Shown: positions 1 to 6,541 of the stretch, piece after piece
Numbering within the stretch: position 1 is the first letter of the stretch
Layout: every line of letters begins with the position of its first letter
Assembly (NCBI GenBank): GCA_029260375.1
Contig: JAJDDI010000023.1
Coordinates: forward strand, 1-43,252
Reading direction: 5' to 3'
From: Phycisphaerales bacterium
GTDB lineage: Bacteria; Planctomycetota; Phycisphaerae; Phycisphaerales; UBA1924
DNA length: 43,252 nt
Program-made: the position numbers and the translations under genes
The notes under the pieces: generated by a model
The model's input: the letters and a program-made list of their open reading frames with translations, nothing else
Told to the model about the DNA's origin: nothing
The model's database searches: none

Positions 1-981
1 CATCGCCGTCTCGAAATCGCCCGACATCATCGACGCGAACGACAGAAAGTGCAGGTTGTGCGCGTAATACATCGCGTACATCTGCGGCTCGGGCGCCACG
101 CTGAAGTACGTGCGATCGGCCTCGATCGCCGCCCGGTTGGATGCCGCCGCGTCCTGGTACCGCCCGACGCGGATGAAGATGTGCGACGGCATGTGCACCA
201 GATGCCCGGCGCCGGGTACCAGATCCGTGAGCGCCTCCGCGGCCGCCAGGGCGCGAGCCGGGTTCTTCGACGCCTCGACCGCGTGAATGTAGAAGTGCTT
301 CGCGCCCGGATGGCCCGGGTCCGCGTCCATCGCGCCCTCGAGCACCGCCACGACCTCCTCGATCCGCCCCTTGGGCGCCCCACCGGGCGTCCAGTAGTCC
401 CAGGGCTGGAGGTTCATCAGCGACTCGCCGTACAACGCCGCCACATCCGCGTCGTCTGAGAACCTCGTGTACACGTCGCCCATCGCCCGTGCGTACGCCT
501 CATCGAGCGGGAACCGATCCTCGGGCGCCGGGAACACATAACGAGCCGAAACCGCCATGACCAGCGCCTGCTCGACCGCCGATTCGGTGTCAAGCCGCGC
601 GATCGCCTCGTCCGCCGCCTCTCGAGCGAGCCGCGATCGGTCCCCCCGCATCTCCGGATCGTTGATGTTGATCCCGTGGCAGTACGCGATCCCCCACCAC
701 GCCATCGCCGCCGATTCGTCCTCTCGCGCGGCCTGCTCGAACGAACGGATCGCCTCGTCGTGGTTGAACCCGTACATCTGCTGCATGCCCTGGCTGAACC
801 ACCGCTGCGCTTCGTGCGAATCCGTAGTGATGATCCGCTCGTAGGCGCCAAGCCCCTCGTACAAGTGAGCGCCGCTGTCGGGCGCACCAGGCTGATACCC
901 AGCGCCCCCCGCACAGAACGAACACACGCTCAACGTGACACCCCAAAGAATACACCGCTGCGCCTTCTTCGCCACCTTCAT
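1..981 (-). CDS. TPR-repeat protein, exported (3' end outside window)
   Basis: The reading frame is open from the ATG at 981 to the window edge, about 327 codons, so the C-terminus is missing. AAGGAG lies 7 bases before the ATG and supports this start. The N-terminus has a short basic stretch, a hydrophobic segment and Cys/Ala/Gly residues near 20-27, which suggests a signal peptide, possibly of lipoprotein type. The body shows TPR-like helical pairs, for example [20 protein letters not shown], and a block with [13 protein letters not shown] followed by [13 protein letters not shown]. That block is typical of a family of uncharacterised TPR proteins. TPR proteins are protein-interaction scaffolds, so no reaction can be assigned. 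The frame is certain; the specific role is unknown. Confidence 0.85.
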   Translation of the reverse strand, partial: MKVAKKAQRCILWGVTLSVCSFCAGGAGYQPGAPDSGAHLYEGLGAYERIITTDSHEAQRWFSQGMQQMYGFNHDEAIRSFEQAAREDESAAMAWWGIAYCHGININDPEMRGDRSRLAREAADEAIARLDTESAVEQALVMAVSARYVFPAPEDRFPLDEAYARAMGDVYTRFSDDADVAALYGESLMNLQPWDYWTPGGAPKGRIEEVVAVLEGAMDADPGHPGAKHFYIHAVEASKNPARALAAAEALTDLVPGAGHLVHMPSHIFIRVGRYQDAAASNRAAIEADRTYFSVAPEPQMYAMYYAHNLHFLSFASMMSGDFETAM

Positions 982-1004
982 CGCGTGCTCCTTCTCGTGC
1001 TGTC

Positions 1005-1499
1005 TTACTTGCCGCTCTTCTTCTTCGCCGCCGACCCGCCCGACCGCTGCCCCTCGCGCCCCGCCTCGTACGCCGCGACGAACTTCTTGACCGTCGCCCG
1101 CTTGATCGCCCGCCCGAGCACCTCCAGGGGCACCTCCTCGAGCCGCTTGACCCGCACGCACGACTTGCCCATGTCCAGCCGCTTGCCCGTCGCCTCCCAC
1201 TCCTCGACAAACTTCGCCATGTCCCCCGGGCTGCTGTACAGGCAGAACAGGTAGATCCCGATGTGGTTCTTCTGCGACGCCAGGCTCGCAAACGGCAGCG
1301 GCTGCTTCGGGTCGCAGTGGTACCCGTCGGGGTACACCGAGTGCGGCACGTAGTACCCGATCATCCCGTACTGCATCCCCTCCTTGAACCCGGGGTTCAG
1401 GTTTTTGCGGATCACCGTCCGGATCGCGCTGATCGCCCGCTTGCGGTCCTCGGGAAGGGAATCGAGGTAGGCCTTGGGGGTCGTGGGCTTCTCTGGCAT
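1005..1499 (-). CDS. DUF1801 (YdhG/iron-chaperone-like) domain protein
   Basis: A 164-residue soluble protein. It starts with a helix containing [13 protein letters not shown], continues with [20 protein letters not shown] and [19 protein letters not shown], and ends in a lysine-rich tail. This order matches the DUF1801 fold, related to the frataxin-like YdhG/YdeI proteins. Some members are proposed iron chaperones or antimicrobial-peptide-resistance factors, but the biochemical role is generally unknown. There is no Shine-Dalgarno sequence. A TACGAT hexamer lies 7 bases before the ATG, which suggests a leaderless transcript. The gene follows the TPR gene's start closely on the same strand and may be transcribed with it. 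Confidence 0.85.
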   Translation of the reverse strand: MPEKPTTPKAYLDSLPEDRKRAISAIRTVIRKNLNPGFKEGMQYGMIGYYVPHSVYPDGYHCDPKQPLPFASLASQKNHIGIYLFCLYSSPGDMAKFVEEWEATGKRLDMGKSCVRVKRLEEVPLEVLGRAIKRATVKKFVAAYEAGREGQRSGGSAAKKKSGK

Positions 1500-1506
1500 G
1501 GGGGGG

Positions 1507-1512
1507 ATCGTA
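1507..1512 (-). promoter_or_regulatory. -10-like TACGAT, leaderless-type start
   Basis: TACGAT on the minus strand lies 7 bases before the ATG of the DUF1801 gene, with no purine-rich Shine-Dalgarno sequence between. It is one of a recurring set in this window. Confidence 0.4.
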
Positions 1513-1595
1513 TGCGCCCAGCGGCCCGATCGCCCCCCATGGTATCCTCGGCGTGTCGTCCGCCGGTCTCGACACCCAGGCTCAGGGGAACTGTC

Positions 1596-1772
1596 ATGCT
1601 CTATTACGCCGTCGTGTTCTTCATCATCGCGATCATCGCCGCGGTTTTCGGCTTCGGCGGGATCGCCGCCGGCGCCACCCAGATCGCCAAGATCCTGTTC
1701 ATCATCTTCATCGTCCTGTTCCTGGTCTCGCTCATCATGGGCGTGCTCAAGGGCAAGAAGCCGAAGATGTGA
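1596..1772 (+). CDS. DUF1328 family small membrane protein (YtjA-like)
   Basis: A 58-residue protein that is almost wholly hydrophobic. It begins [20 protein letters not shown], continues [20 protein letters not shown] and ends in the basic tail KGKKPKM. This is the typical pattern of the DUF1328/YtjA family: two transmembrane helices around a GIA-x-GA-x-x-IAK motif. Function is unknown; members are often induced by stress. The ATG at 1596 gives the usual family length. It is transcribed away from the neighbouring DUF1801 gene and runs towards the DinB-fold gene, whose stop lies only 6 bases downstream on the other strand. Confidence 0.9.
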   Translation: MLYYAVVFFIIAIIAAVFGFGGIAAGATQIAKILFIIFIVLFLVSLIMGVLKGKKPKM

Positions 1773-1778
1773 GCCGCC

Positions 1779-2306
1779 TCACCGCCAGCGGTGCTGGCGT
1801 GCGAGCCAGTCGATCTGGGCGGTGTGGTGGCGGGCGTGCCAGGTGTACTGGGGCATCGCCAGCAGCAGCCCGACGCGTCGCCTTTCATCGGGGTGGATGT
1901 AGCCGCGGGCGAAGTCGTCCCAGCTCATCGTGCCGATGAGCGCGACCCACGATGTGTGGACCGCGTCGAGCAGCGCGAGCGCGTTCTCGATCTGGCCCGT
2001 GCGGGCGTCGCCCAGGGTTGCCCACGCGCCCTCGTCGTAGGGGCGGATGGTCGGCCAGTCCTCGGTCAGCGCGAGCTTGAAGCGGGCGTAAACGTTGAGG
2101 TGGCTGTCGGCCAGGTGCTGGACGATCTGGCGGACGGTCCAGTCTTTGTACTTGGTGTCGAGTCGGTCGTCGGTGAGTCCATCGACGAGTGTGCGGAGCT
2201 GGGCGGGGGCCTTGGCCAGGGCGTCGATGTGCTCGCGCAGCTCGGCCTCGGAGCGGACGGCGTCGGTCGGGGGCGGGCCGACGGGGAACTCGGGGGGGGT
2301 GGGCAT
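1779..2306 (-). CDS. DinB-fold protein (YfiT/DinB-2-like putative metal-dependent hydrolase/transferase)
   Basis: A 175-residue protein with the DinB/YfiT four-helix pattern: LDTKYKDWTVRQIVQHLADS, then YARFKLAL, and a C-terminal PQYTWHARHHTAQIDWL. The histidine of QHLADSH and the HARHH cluster match the three-His metal site of the family. YfiT-type members include the bacillithiol S-transferase BstA and related thiol transferases. The actual substrate here is not known, and whether this organism makes such a thiol cannot be told from the window. TACCAT stands 4 bases before the ATG and no Shine-Dalgarno sequence is seen. Confidence 0.85.
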   Translation of the reverse strand: MPTPPEFPVGPPPTDAVRSEAELREHIDALAKAPAQLRTLVDGLTDDRLDTKYKDWTVRQIVQHLADSHLNVYARFKLALTEDWPTIRPYDEGAWATLGDARTGQIENALALLDAVHTSWVALIGTMSWDDFARGYIHPDERRRVGLLLAMPQYTWHARHHTAQIDWLARQHRWR

Positions 2307-3502
2307 GGGGGATGGTACGTTGGGGGGGGGCGGCGCGGTTCGGAGGCGCCCGGCAGGGCGCCCGGCGGATCCGTTATCCTCGACCCATGAACATGCAAGC
2401 CCCCCCCATCGTCAACGAGACTCCCGGCGGCGTCGATGTCCAGGGTGTCGCCAAGAACCAGAAGATCGTGATCTGGATCATCTTGGTCCGGCTCCTGCTG
2501 ATTGTTGGCGGCGTGGCGGTCGCGATGATGCTCGGCGGTGGCGGGCAGGGGAGCCAGGCCTCGCTTGGCGCGATGGTTCTTGCGATGCGCCTTGTGCAGC
2601 TGGTCACTTTCGTCCTCAGCATCGTGTTCATCGTGCTGCTGATGACCGCGATGCGCACGCAGGTCCTCTGGCGCGTTCTCGCGGCGATCGGGCTGATCAT
2701 CCCGCTGGTGGGGCTGATCATCCTGCTGGTCGTGAACGGGAAGGCGACCGCCCTGCTGCGGGCCAACGGGTACACGGTCGGGCTGATGGGCGCCAGGACC
2801 TGAGTGATCGCGCGGGTCTGGCGCGCGGCGATCGTCTGTGTACGTCTGGATGATGGAGTCTGCGGGATTTGCATCCTGCGGCTTTGGGGGTTCTCGACGG
2901 ACCCTTGCCGTCCGCTGCGCGGCCACCTCCCCCGCCGGGGCGGGGGAGGATTTTGAGGAACGACGAGGCGACGGAGACCCCGGCGCCCCGGCCCTCTCCC
3001 CCGTGGGGGAGAGGGGGCGGAGCAGTTCGACAGCGGCGCGGGTGATGGCGGCGGTTTCGGTGGGGGCGGTTGGCGTGCGGCGGGTCAGGTCGCGGAGAGC
3101 CGTGATGGCTTCGGCGCGGGCGGCGGTTGCGGCGTGCGCGGCGCGGGCCTGGGCGCAGCGGCTCAGGCGGGCGAGCTGGGACTGGGTGTCGGGGTGTTCG
3201 AGGAAGGTGAGGAGGGTGTCGAGGGTGAGGTCGTGGATTTCGGCGAGGGTGATGAGGTCGGGGGCGCCTTCGAGGTAGTCGCGGAGGAGGGCGGAGCGGT
3301 GCTCCGCGGTGAGTGGCGAGGTGGGGAGTGGGGAGTTGGGGGGAGGAAGAGGAGAGGACGGAGACCCCTCACCCCGGCCCTCTCCCCGGTGGGGAGAGGG
3401 AGGAAGACGCCCCTCATCCGTCCGCTTCGCGGACACCTTCTCCCCCGGAGGGGAGAAGGAGGGATCGGCCAGGGCGATCGCGTCGATGTGGTCCGTGCTC
3501 AT
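2066..3502 (-). CDS. Hypothetical protein with repeat-derived ends
   Basis: The frame from the ATG at 3502 (MSTDHIDAIALAD) is open to a stop at 2066, but coding character is convincing only for about 3020-3340. There it encodes EHRSALLRDYLEGAPDLITL, then DLTLDTLLTFLEHPDTQSQL and an Ala/Arg-rich helix, which resembles a small helical or helix-turn-helix protein. On both sides of this core the frame runs through copies of a palindromic intergenic repeat (3366-3466 and 2895-3018), read as SPHRGEGRGEG and SPTGERAGAPG. The last ~250 codons lie opposite the membrane gene at 2387-2803 and overlap the DinB gene, so they are probably not genuine protein. The true C-terminus may have been lost to the repeat. 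Confidence 0.4.
   Translation of the reverse strand: MSTDHIDAIALADPSFSPPGEKVSAKRTDEGRLPPSPHRGEGRGEGSPSSPLPPPNSPLPTSPLTAEHRSALLRDYLEGAPDLITLAEIHDLTLDTLLTFLEHPDTQSQLARLSRCAQARAAHAATAARAEAITALRDLTRRTPTAPTETAAITRAAVELLRPLSPTGERAGAPGSPSPRRSSKSSPAPAGEVAAQRTARVRREPPKPQDANPADSIIQTYTDDRRAPDPRDHSGPGAHQPDRVPVGPQQGGRLPVHDQQDDQPHQRDDQPDRRENAPEDLRAHRGHQQHDEHDAEDESDQLHKAHRKNHRAKRGLAPLPATAEHHRDRHAANNQQEPDQDDPDHDLLVLGDTLDIDAAGSLVDDGGGLHVHGSRITDPPGALPGASEPRRPPPTYHPPCPPPPSSPSARPRPTPSAPRPSCASTSTPWPRPPPSSAHSSMDSPTTDSTPSTKTGPSARSSSTWPTATSTFTPASSSR
2375..2380 (+). promoter_or_regulatory. -10-like TATCCT, leaderless-type start
   Basis: TATCCT lies exactly 6 bases before the ATG at 2387 and no Shine-Dalgarno sequence is present. 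Confidence 0.45.
2387..2803 (+). CDS. Hypothetical small membrane protein
   Basis: 138 residues with about four hydrophobic helices: IVIWIILVRLLLIVGGVAVA near 27-47, a helix near 62-82, a following one with FIVLLMTAM, and IGLIIPLVGLIILLV near 101-116. The tail NGKATALLRANGYTVGLMG is a short soluble segment common in small planctomycete membrane proteins. No catalytic motif is visible, so function is unknown. The ATG at 2387 is chosen because TATCCT sits 6 bases upstream and because an in-frame extension further 5' is low-complexity Gly/Arg. The gene is transcribed on its own, divergently from the DinB gene. Confidence 0.75.
   Translation: MNMQAPPIVNETPGGVDVQGVAKNQKIVIWIILVRLLLIVGGVAVAMMLGGGGQGSQASLGAMVLAMRLVQLVTFVLSIVFIVLLMTAMRTQVLWRVLAAIGLIIPLVGLIILLVVNGKATALLRANGYTVGLMGART
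2895..3018. repeat. Palindromic intergenic repeat, copy 1 (two hairpins)
   Basis: Two stem-loops: ACCTCCCCCGCCGGGGCGGG at about 2924 and CCCTCTCCCCC/GGGGGAGAGGG at about 2991-3014. The same two modules recur at 3366-3466 in the opposite order. The type is dispersed, GC-rich and REP-like. Confidence 0.75.
3366..3466. repeat. Palindromic intergenic repeat, copy 2 (two hairpins)
   Basis: One module is CCCTCTCCCC/GGGGAGAGGG. The second combines TCCGCTTCGCGGA with CCTTCTCCCC/GGGGAGAAGG. It lies inside the 5' part of the hypothetical gene ending at 3502 and is read through in frame. Confidence 0.75.
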
Positions 3503-3598
3503 GGACCAATTGTTTGCGGGCGGCGGGCGGGGTCCAGGTTGGGACGGTGGAGGGCGGGGATTCGGCGCGCGCGGGGGGGAGGTGGGAGAAAGATTATC

Positions 3599-3666
3599 GT
3601 GGCACGGACCCGTCCCCGGGTCGGCACCGACGGGAGCACTGACCGGCGGACCGGTCAGTGGCACGG
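3599..3666. repeat. CACTGACC twin-hairpin repeat, degenerate copy
   Basis: The right half CACTGACCGGCGGACCGGTCAG is a good palindrome ending in TGGCAC. The left half, GACCCGTCCCCGGGTC, is a shorter, worn palindrome. The family is complete at 5479-5544 and 38920-38996. The rest of 3503-3767 is GC-rich and shows no gene. Confidence 0.65.
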
Positions 3667-3767
3667 GGCGGGGGCGCCTGCCGCGGGTGAGGGCGCCCGC
3701 CCCGCCCGCGCGATCCTGTACCATGGTTTGACCAGGATCACGCCGACACACCGGGGGAGCGATCATC

Positions 3768-4184
3768 ATGACCGGGAGCGACGACGCGGGCAGGCAGAGG
3801 GTGCTCGGGCTGGGCGGCGTGTTCGTGCGGTCGCGCGATCCCAAGGCGCTGGCCGAGTGGTACCGGCAGCGCCTCGGCTTTGACGTGCTCGACTTCGGCG
3901 GCGCGTTCGGCGCGATCTTCGAGTTCGCCCCCCGCGAGCCCGGCTACCAGATCTGGACGGCCTTCCCGACCGACACGACCGACTTCGGCGACGGCGCCCA
4001 GCCCCACATGCTCAACTTCCGCGTCGCCGACCTCGACGCGCTGCTGGCGCAGCTGCGGGCCGACGGCGTCGCGGTGGAGGACAAGGTGGAGCGGTCGGAG
4101 CACGGCGCCTTCGGCTGGTGCCGCGACGCCGAGGGCAACCGCGTCGAGCTCTGGCAGCCGCCGGACGCGGGGGCGGAGGGCTGA
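3768..4184 (+). CDS. VOC (glyoxalase/bleomycin-resistance) superfamily protein
   Basis: 138 residues forming the two beta-alpha-beta-beta-beta halves of a VOC domain. The first half has GGVFVRSRDPKALAEWYRQR followed by LGFDV. The second has PHMLNFRVADLDALLAQLRA and FGWCRDAEGNRVELWQP. The DAEGNRVELWQP ending with its glutamate is the usual metal-ligand strand of the family. VOC proteins include dioxygenases, isomerases and resistance proteins, so the reaction cannot be named. GGGGGAG lies about 8 bases before the ATG at 3768 and supports the start. Confidence 0.9.
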   Translation: MTGSDDAGRQRVLGLGGVFVRSRDPKALAEWYRQRLGFDVLDFGGAFGAIFEFAPREPGYQIWTAFPTDTTDFGDGAQPHMLNFRVADLDALLAQLRADGVAVEDKVERSEHGAFGWCRDAEGNRVELWQPPDAGAEG

Positions 4185-4242
4185 GGGTTGGCGCGACCGG
4201 GCGGCGGGTCCGGTTCCTTGGATGTCCACCCCGGGCAGCGTG

Positions 4243-4248
4243 TATTCT
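4243..4248 (+). promoter_or_regulatory. -10-like TATTCT, leaderless-type start
   Basis: TATTCT is followed by 6 bases and then the ATG at 4255. There is no Shine-Dalgarno sequence. Confidence 0.45.
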
Positions 4249-4254
4249 GAACGT

Positions 4255-4644
4255 ATGGGACTCATCAGCAGACTCTTTGGCGGCGGGGCGCGGGGGCGTG
4301 GGGCGGCGGGGTCGTCTGGCGGGGGCGAGCACGCCGTGAAGCTCGTGATCGCCGCGGGGGCGGATGGGATCGCGGCGGAGGAGGGGTTCGGCGAGCGGGT
4401 GTATGCGCTGGAGGACCGGCTGATCGTGGCGATCGAGGCGCGGGGCGCCGGCGAGCTGGACGGTGACGAGTTCGGGGAGAGCGGGTGCGTGATCTTGATG
4501 TACGGGCCCGACGCCGAGGGGCTGTGGGAGGCGATCGCGCCGGTGCTCGAGACCGAGCGGTTCGCGGCGGGGTCGCACGCGATCAAGCGGTACGGCGGAC
4601 CGGGGGCGCGGGAGGAGCGCGTGGACCTGGAGTGGGCGGGGTGA
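4255..4644 (+). CDS. Small hypothetical protein
   Basis: 129 residues. A short N-terminal MGLISRLFGG is followed by a Gly/Arg linker. The folded part has alternating beta and alpha pattern: VKLVIAAGADGIAAEEGFGE, then LEDRLIVAIEA, CVILMYGPDAEGLWEAIAPV and AIKRYGGPGAREERVDLEW. The DGDEFG...CVILMYGPDAEGLWEAI portion resembles a family of small conserved hypotheticals whose role is unknown. The ATG at 4255 is preferred over an in-frame ATG at 4222 because of the TATTCT 6 bases upstream. No signal peptide is seen, so a cytoplasmic protein is likely. Confidence 0.7.
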   Translation: MGLISRLFGGGARGRGAAGSSGGGEHAVKLVIAAGADGIAAEEGFGERVYALEDRLIVAIEARGAGELDGDEFGESGCVILMYGPDAEGLWEAIAPVLETERFAAGSHAIKRYGGPGAREERVDLEWAG

Positions 4645-4651
4645 GGAGCGT

Positions 4652-4732
4652 GTGGCGTGGTCTGAGCCCGGAGGGGGAAGGCCGCGGTCAGGGGCGGGGC
4701 GTTCAGCCTGTGGCTTCAGACCACGGCACCCG
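4652..4732. repeat. Hairpin repeat, GTGGTCTGAG type, copy 1
   Basis: The outer arms are TGGCGTGGTCTGAGCC and GGCTTCAGACCACGGCACCC. The interior carries a second GC-rich stem. It is closely similar to 5275-5356. Confidence 0.75.
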
Positions 4733-4737
4733 GCGCG

Positions 4738-4760
4738 GCACTGACCGGAAGACAGGTCAG
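4738..4760. repeat. CACTGACC half-hairpin repeat
   Basis: GCACTGACCGGAAGACAGGT and the following CAG match the right half of the twin-hairpin repeat at 5479-5544. It lies at the 3' end of the gene starting at 5119 and provides its last codons. Confidence 0.55.
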
Positions 4761-5119
4761 CGTAAACTCGCCGGTCTGACCTTGAGATACAGCTCGTCCG
4801 GTCGCGGGAATGGCAGTATCGAGAGCGGTACATAGACATCACCAACGACACCCTGCCACCGATCGTGCGGTGTGTACTTTGCGGTCTCAGTGTGATCCCG
4901 CATATAGGTAAGTGCAACCACGTTCAATCCCTTCGAATGCGACTCAAGCACCGACCCGTCGGCTTTATACACCTCGATGTCGATCTGTTTCGGCACACCT
5001 CCAAACAACGACTCGTTCGCGTAGAACCATATGCGCACGCCGTCGATCTCGGCTCGCCAGCGGTGCTTCACGTCGCGATGTGATTCGTACGTCGCCTGTA
5101 TTCGCGCGATGGATTCCAT
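4757..5119 (-). CDS. Hypothetical protein
   Basis: 120 residues from the ATG at 5119, chosen because GGAGG lies 5 bases upstream. In-frame ATGs at 5131 and 5152 are less well placed. The sequence looks like a beta-rich single domain: HRWRAEIDGVRIWFYANESL, then KQIDIEVYKADGSVLESH, GLNVVALTYMRDH and LPFPRPDELYLKV. Codon use is less GC-biased than in the housekeeping genes around it, which fits an accessory gene. It is bounded on both sides by palindromic repeats. No family is recognised and no signal peptide or membrane helix is visible. Confidence 0.6.
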   Translation of the reverse strand: MESIARIQATYESHRDVKHRWRAEIDGVRIWFYANESLFGGVPKQIDIEVYKADGSVLESHSKGLNVVALTYMRDHTETAKYTPHDRWQGVVGDVYVPLSILPFPRPDELYLKVRPASLR

Positions 5120-5274
5120 TTTCGCCTCCATTGGATTCTGTCTCAGCACCATGCCTCGCGGGCAGGGCGCCGTCCAGCCGCAGCGTCCCCAGCCGAGTGA
5201 ATCGCGCGAAGCTGTGCGGGCTGTGCCGCATCGGCAAGCTTCGGGCCGGCCGCAATACGTCCCCAGGCCAGGCG

Positions 5275-5356
5275 GGTGGCGTGGTCTGAGCCCGGAGAGC
5301 GAAGGCCACGGTCAGGGGCGTGGCCTTCAGCCGTTGGCTTCAGACCACGGCGCCCG
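5275..5356. repeat. Hairpin repeat, GTGGTCTGAG type, copy 2
   Basis: GGGTGGCGTGGTCTGAGCCC pairs with TTCAGACCACGGCGCCC. The interior repeats GGCCACGGTCAGGGGCGTGG. It is the first unit of a run of three different hairpins between 5275 and 5546. Confidence 0.75.
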
Positions 5357-5375
5357 GCGCGCGGGATCAGATTCT

Positions 5376-5450
5376 GGGTGGCACTGCTCGCCGTCTTCGG
5401 CGCAGTCGTGCAACACAGCGGCGCCGAAGACGGCGAGTCGTGGCGCCCGG
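5376..5450. repeat. Hairpin repeat with CTCGCCGTCTTCGGC stem
   Basis: CTCGCCGTCTTCGGCGC (5387-5403) pairs perfectly with GCGCCGAAGACGGCGAG (5421-5437), a 17-bp stem. The outer flanks are GGGTGGCAC and GTGGCGCCC. It is preceded by GGGATCAGATTCT; the next repeat is preceded by the near-identical GGGGTCAGATTCT. Confidence 0.8.
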
Positions 5451-5478
5451 CGCGGGGCAGCGGCGGGGTCAGATTCTC

Positions 5479-5544
5479 GTGCCACTGACCCGTCCTCGGG
5501 TCAGTGCGGGCGCGGGCACTGACCGGAAGACCGGTCAGTGGCAC
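5479..5544. repeat. CACTGACC twin-hairpin repeat, complete copy
   Basis: Two palindromes lie side by side. The 5483-5506 arm is CACTGACCCG/CGGGTCAGTG and the 5517-5540 arm is CACTGACCGG/CCGGTCAGTG. They are enclosed by GTGC and GCAC ends. The 461-bp stretch 5120-5580 contains this and two other hairpins, and no gene is evident in it. Confidence 0.8.
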
Positions 5545-5580
5545 GGGTTGGGGCCACCTGCCGGATCAAGTTGTTGAACT

Positions 5581-5949
5581 TCAGTCCTTGCGGAGTCCGG
5601 TGAGACTTTCGACGATCCTTTCGCGACACGACGTGCGTGGGATCCCGAGGCGACGTGCGGCGCCCGACTCGAGTTGTCCGATCTGCTGGTGGATCAGTTC
5701 GCCTCGGATCAGCACGGACTGGACGCCGTTGTGTGCGGCGGCGGCGTCAGGGTTTGCATTGATCCAGGCGCGATACTTGACGAGGTAGTCCGCCAAGCGC
5801 GCCCGGGCGAGACGGAGTTCGGCGAGGATGGCCTTGTTGATCACGGATTGGCAGTTGATCCGGATTCGCTCTGCGTCTTCAAGGCTCACGGCCCGCGGGA
5901 TATCCGCGACGACGATCGACCACTCAACCTGATGACGCGATTCCCCCAT
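5581..5949 (-). CDS. Hypothetical protein
   Basis: 122 residues, mainly helical: VEWSIVVADIPRAVSLEDAE, then CQSVINKAILAELRLARARL, YLVKYRAWINANPDAAAAHN and VLIRGELIHQQIGQLESGAA. No family is recognised and no membrane segment is visible. The start at 5949 is supported by a perfect TATAAT 8 bases upstream (5958-5963) with no Shine-Dalgarno sequence, so a leaderless or very short leader is likely. It stands between two palindromic repeats in the accessory block, on the same strand as its neighbours but too far from them for obvious coupling. Confidence 0.55.
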   Translation of the reverse strand: MGESRHQVEWSIVVADIPRAVSLEDAERIRINCQSVINKAILAELRLARARLADYLVKYRAWINANPDAAAAHNGVQSVLIRGELIHQQIGQLESGAARRLGIPRTSCRERIVESLTGLRKD

Positions 5950-5957
5950 CGTGGCGG

Positions 5958-5963
5958 ATTATA
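5958..5963 (-). promoter_or_regulatory. -10 element TATAAT, leaderless-type start
   Basis: A consensus TATAAT on the minus strand, 8 bases before the ATG at 5949. Confidence 0.5.
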
Positions 5964-5976
5964 TCTGCGACTTTGG

Positions 5977-6069
5977 CGGGTGGCGTGGAGACGGCGAAGC
6001 CTTCCCCACGTTGGTTCATGCGGCCCCATCGCGTGGAGAAGCCGAGGACGGCGTCTCCACGGCACCCGG
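5977..6069. repeat. Hairpin repeat with GTGGAGAC stem
   Basis: GGGTGGCGTGGAGACGGCGA pairs with CGGCGTCTCCACGGCACCC. The outer arms match those of the hairpins at 4652 and 5275, but the inner stem is different. Confidence 0.75.
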
Positions 6070-6073
6070 CAAC

Positions 6074-6541
6074 TCAAGTGTAGCTCCCATATTCAAATGA
6101 CATCTTTATGTTTTGAATTGCAAGACGCGCTTCGAGCGGCTCAGGTATCGAGTCAAAGACCACGGGGCGCCTGGACAAGGTCCGCACCCTATGCGAAGCA
6201 TGCAACACTCGTGACATTTGGCATTGCTTTCTGATTCTGTTAGCAGTGAATGCCTCGCAGTCACGAAACCAGTCTGATCTTCCGCCATACTCAAAGTCGC
6301 GCGATGACATCGCGTACTCTCGAAGCCTAGTGAGTGTCTTGTAGATATGAATATGGTGAACACCTTCAAATCGCATGACAACAGATTTCGTGAGCGGCAC
6401 TACCAATCCGTTACCTCGCATCGCCTTCTGAATCCACAGGGAGAGCCATACCAATTGCCCCCTCTGCGGCGTACAGATTGCTACACGCGCCACATTTGGC
6501 ACTTCTACGATGCAGTATTTTATTCCTCGACGCGATCCCAT
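6074..6541 (-). CDS. Hypothetical low-GC protein
   Basis: 155 residues from the ATG at 6541; an in-frame ATG at 6556 is also possible. The coding sequence is clearly lower in GC than the surrounding chromosome and uses A/T-ending codons. Visible features are an N-terminal hydrophobic stretch around VPNVARVAICTPQRG and LVWLSLWIQKA, and a charged C-terminal half with FEYGGRSDWFRD and PEPLEARLAIQNIKMSFEYG. No family is recognised. Its start overlaps the 3' end of the gene starting at 7104 by about 22 bases, so the two are probably co-transcribed and may have been acquired together. Confidence 0.5.
   Translation of the reverse strand: MGSRRGIKYCIVEVPNVARVAICTPQRGQLVWLSLWIQKAMRGNGLVVPLTKSVVMRFEGVHHIHIYKTLTRLREYAMSSRDFEYGGRSDWFRDCEAFTANRIRKQCQMSRVLHASHRVRTLSRRPVVFDSIPEPLEARLAIQNIKMSFEYGSYT

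Noticed and set aside
2805..2830. The phrase GATCGCGCGGGTCTGG, also present near 40003
   Set aside because: A single 16-base match without surrounding similarity or palindrome; probably chance in GC-rich DNA.
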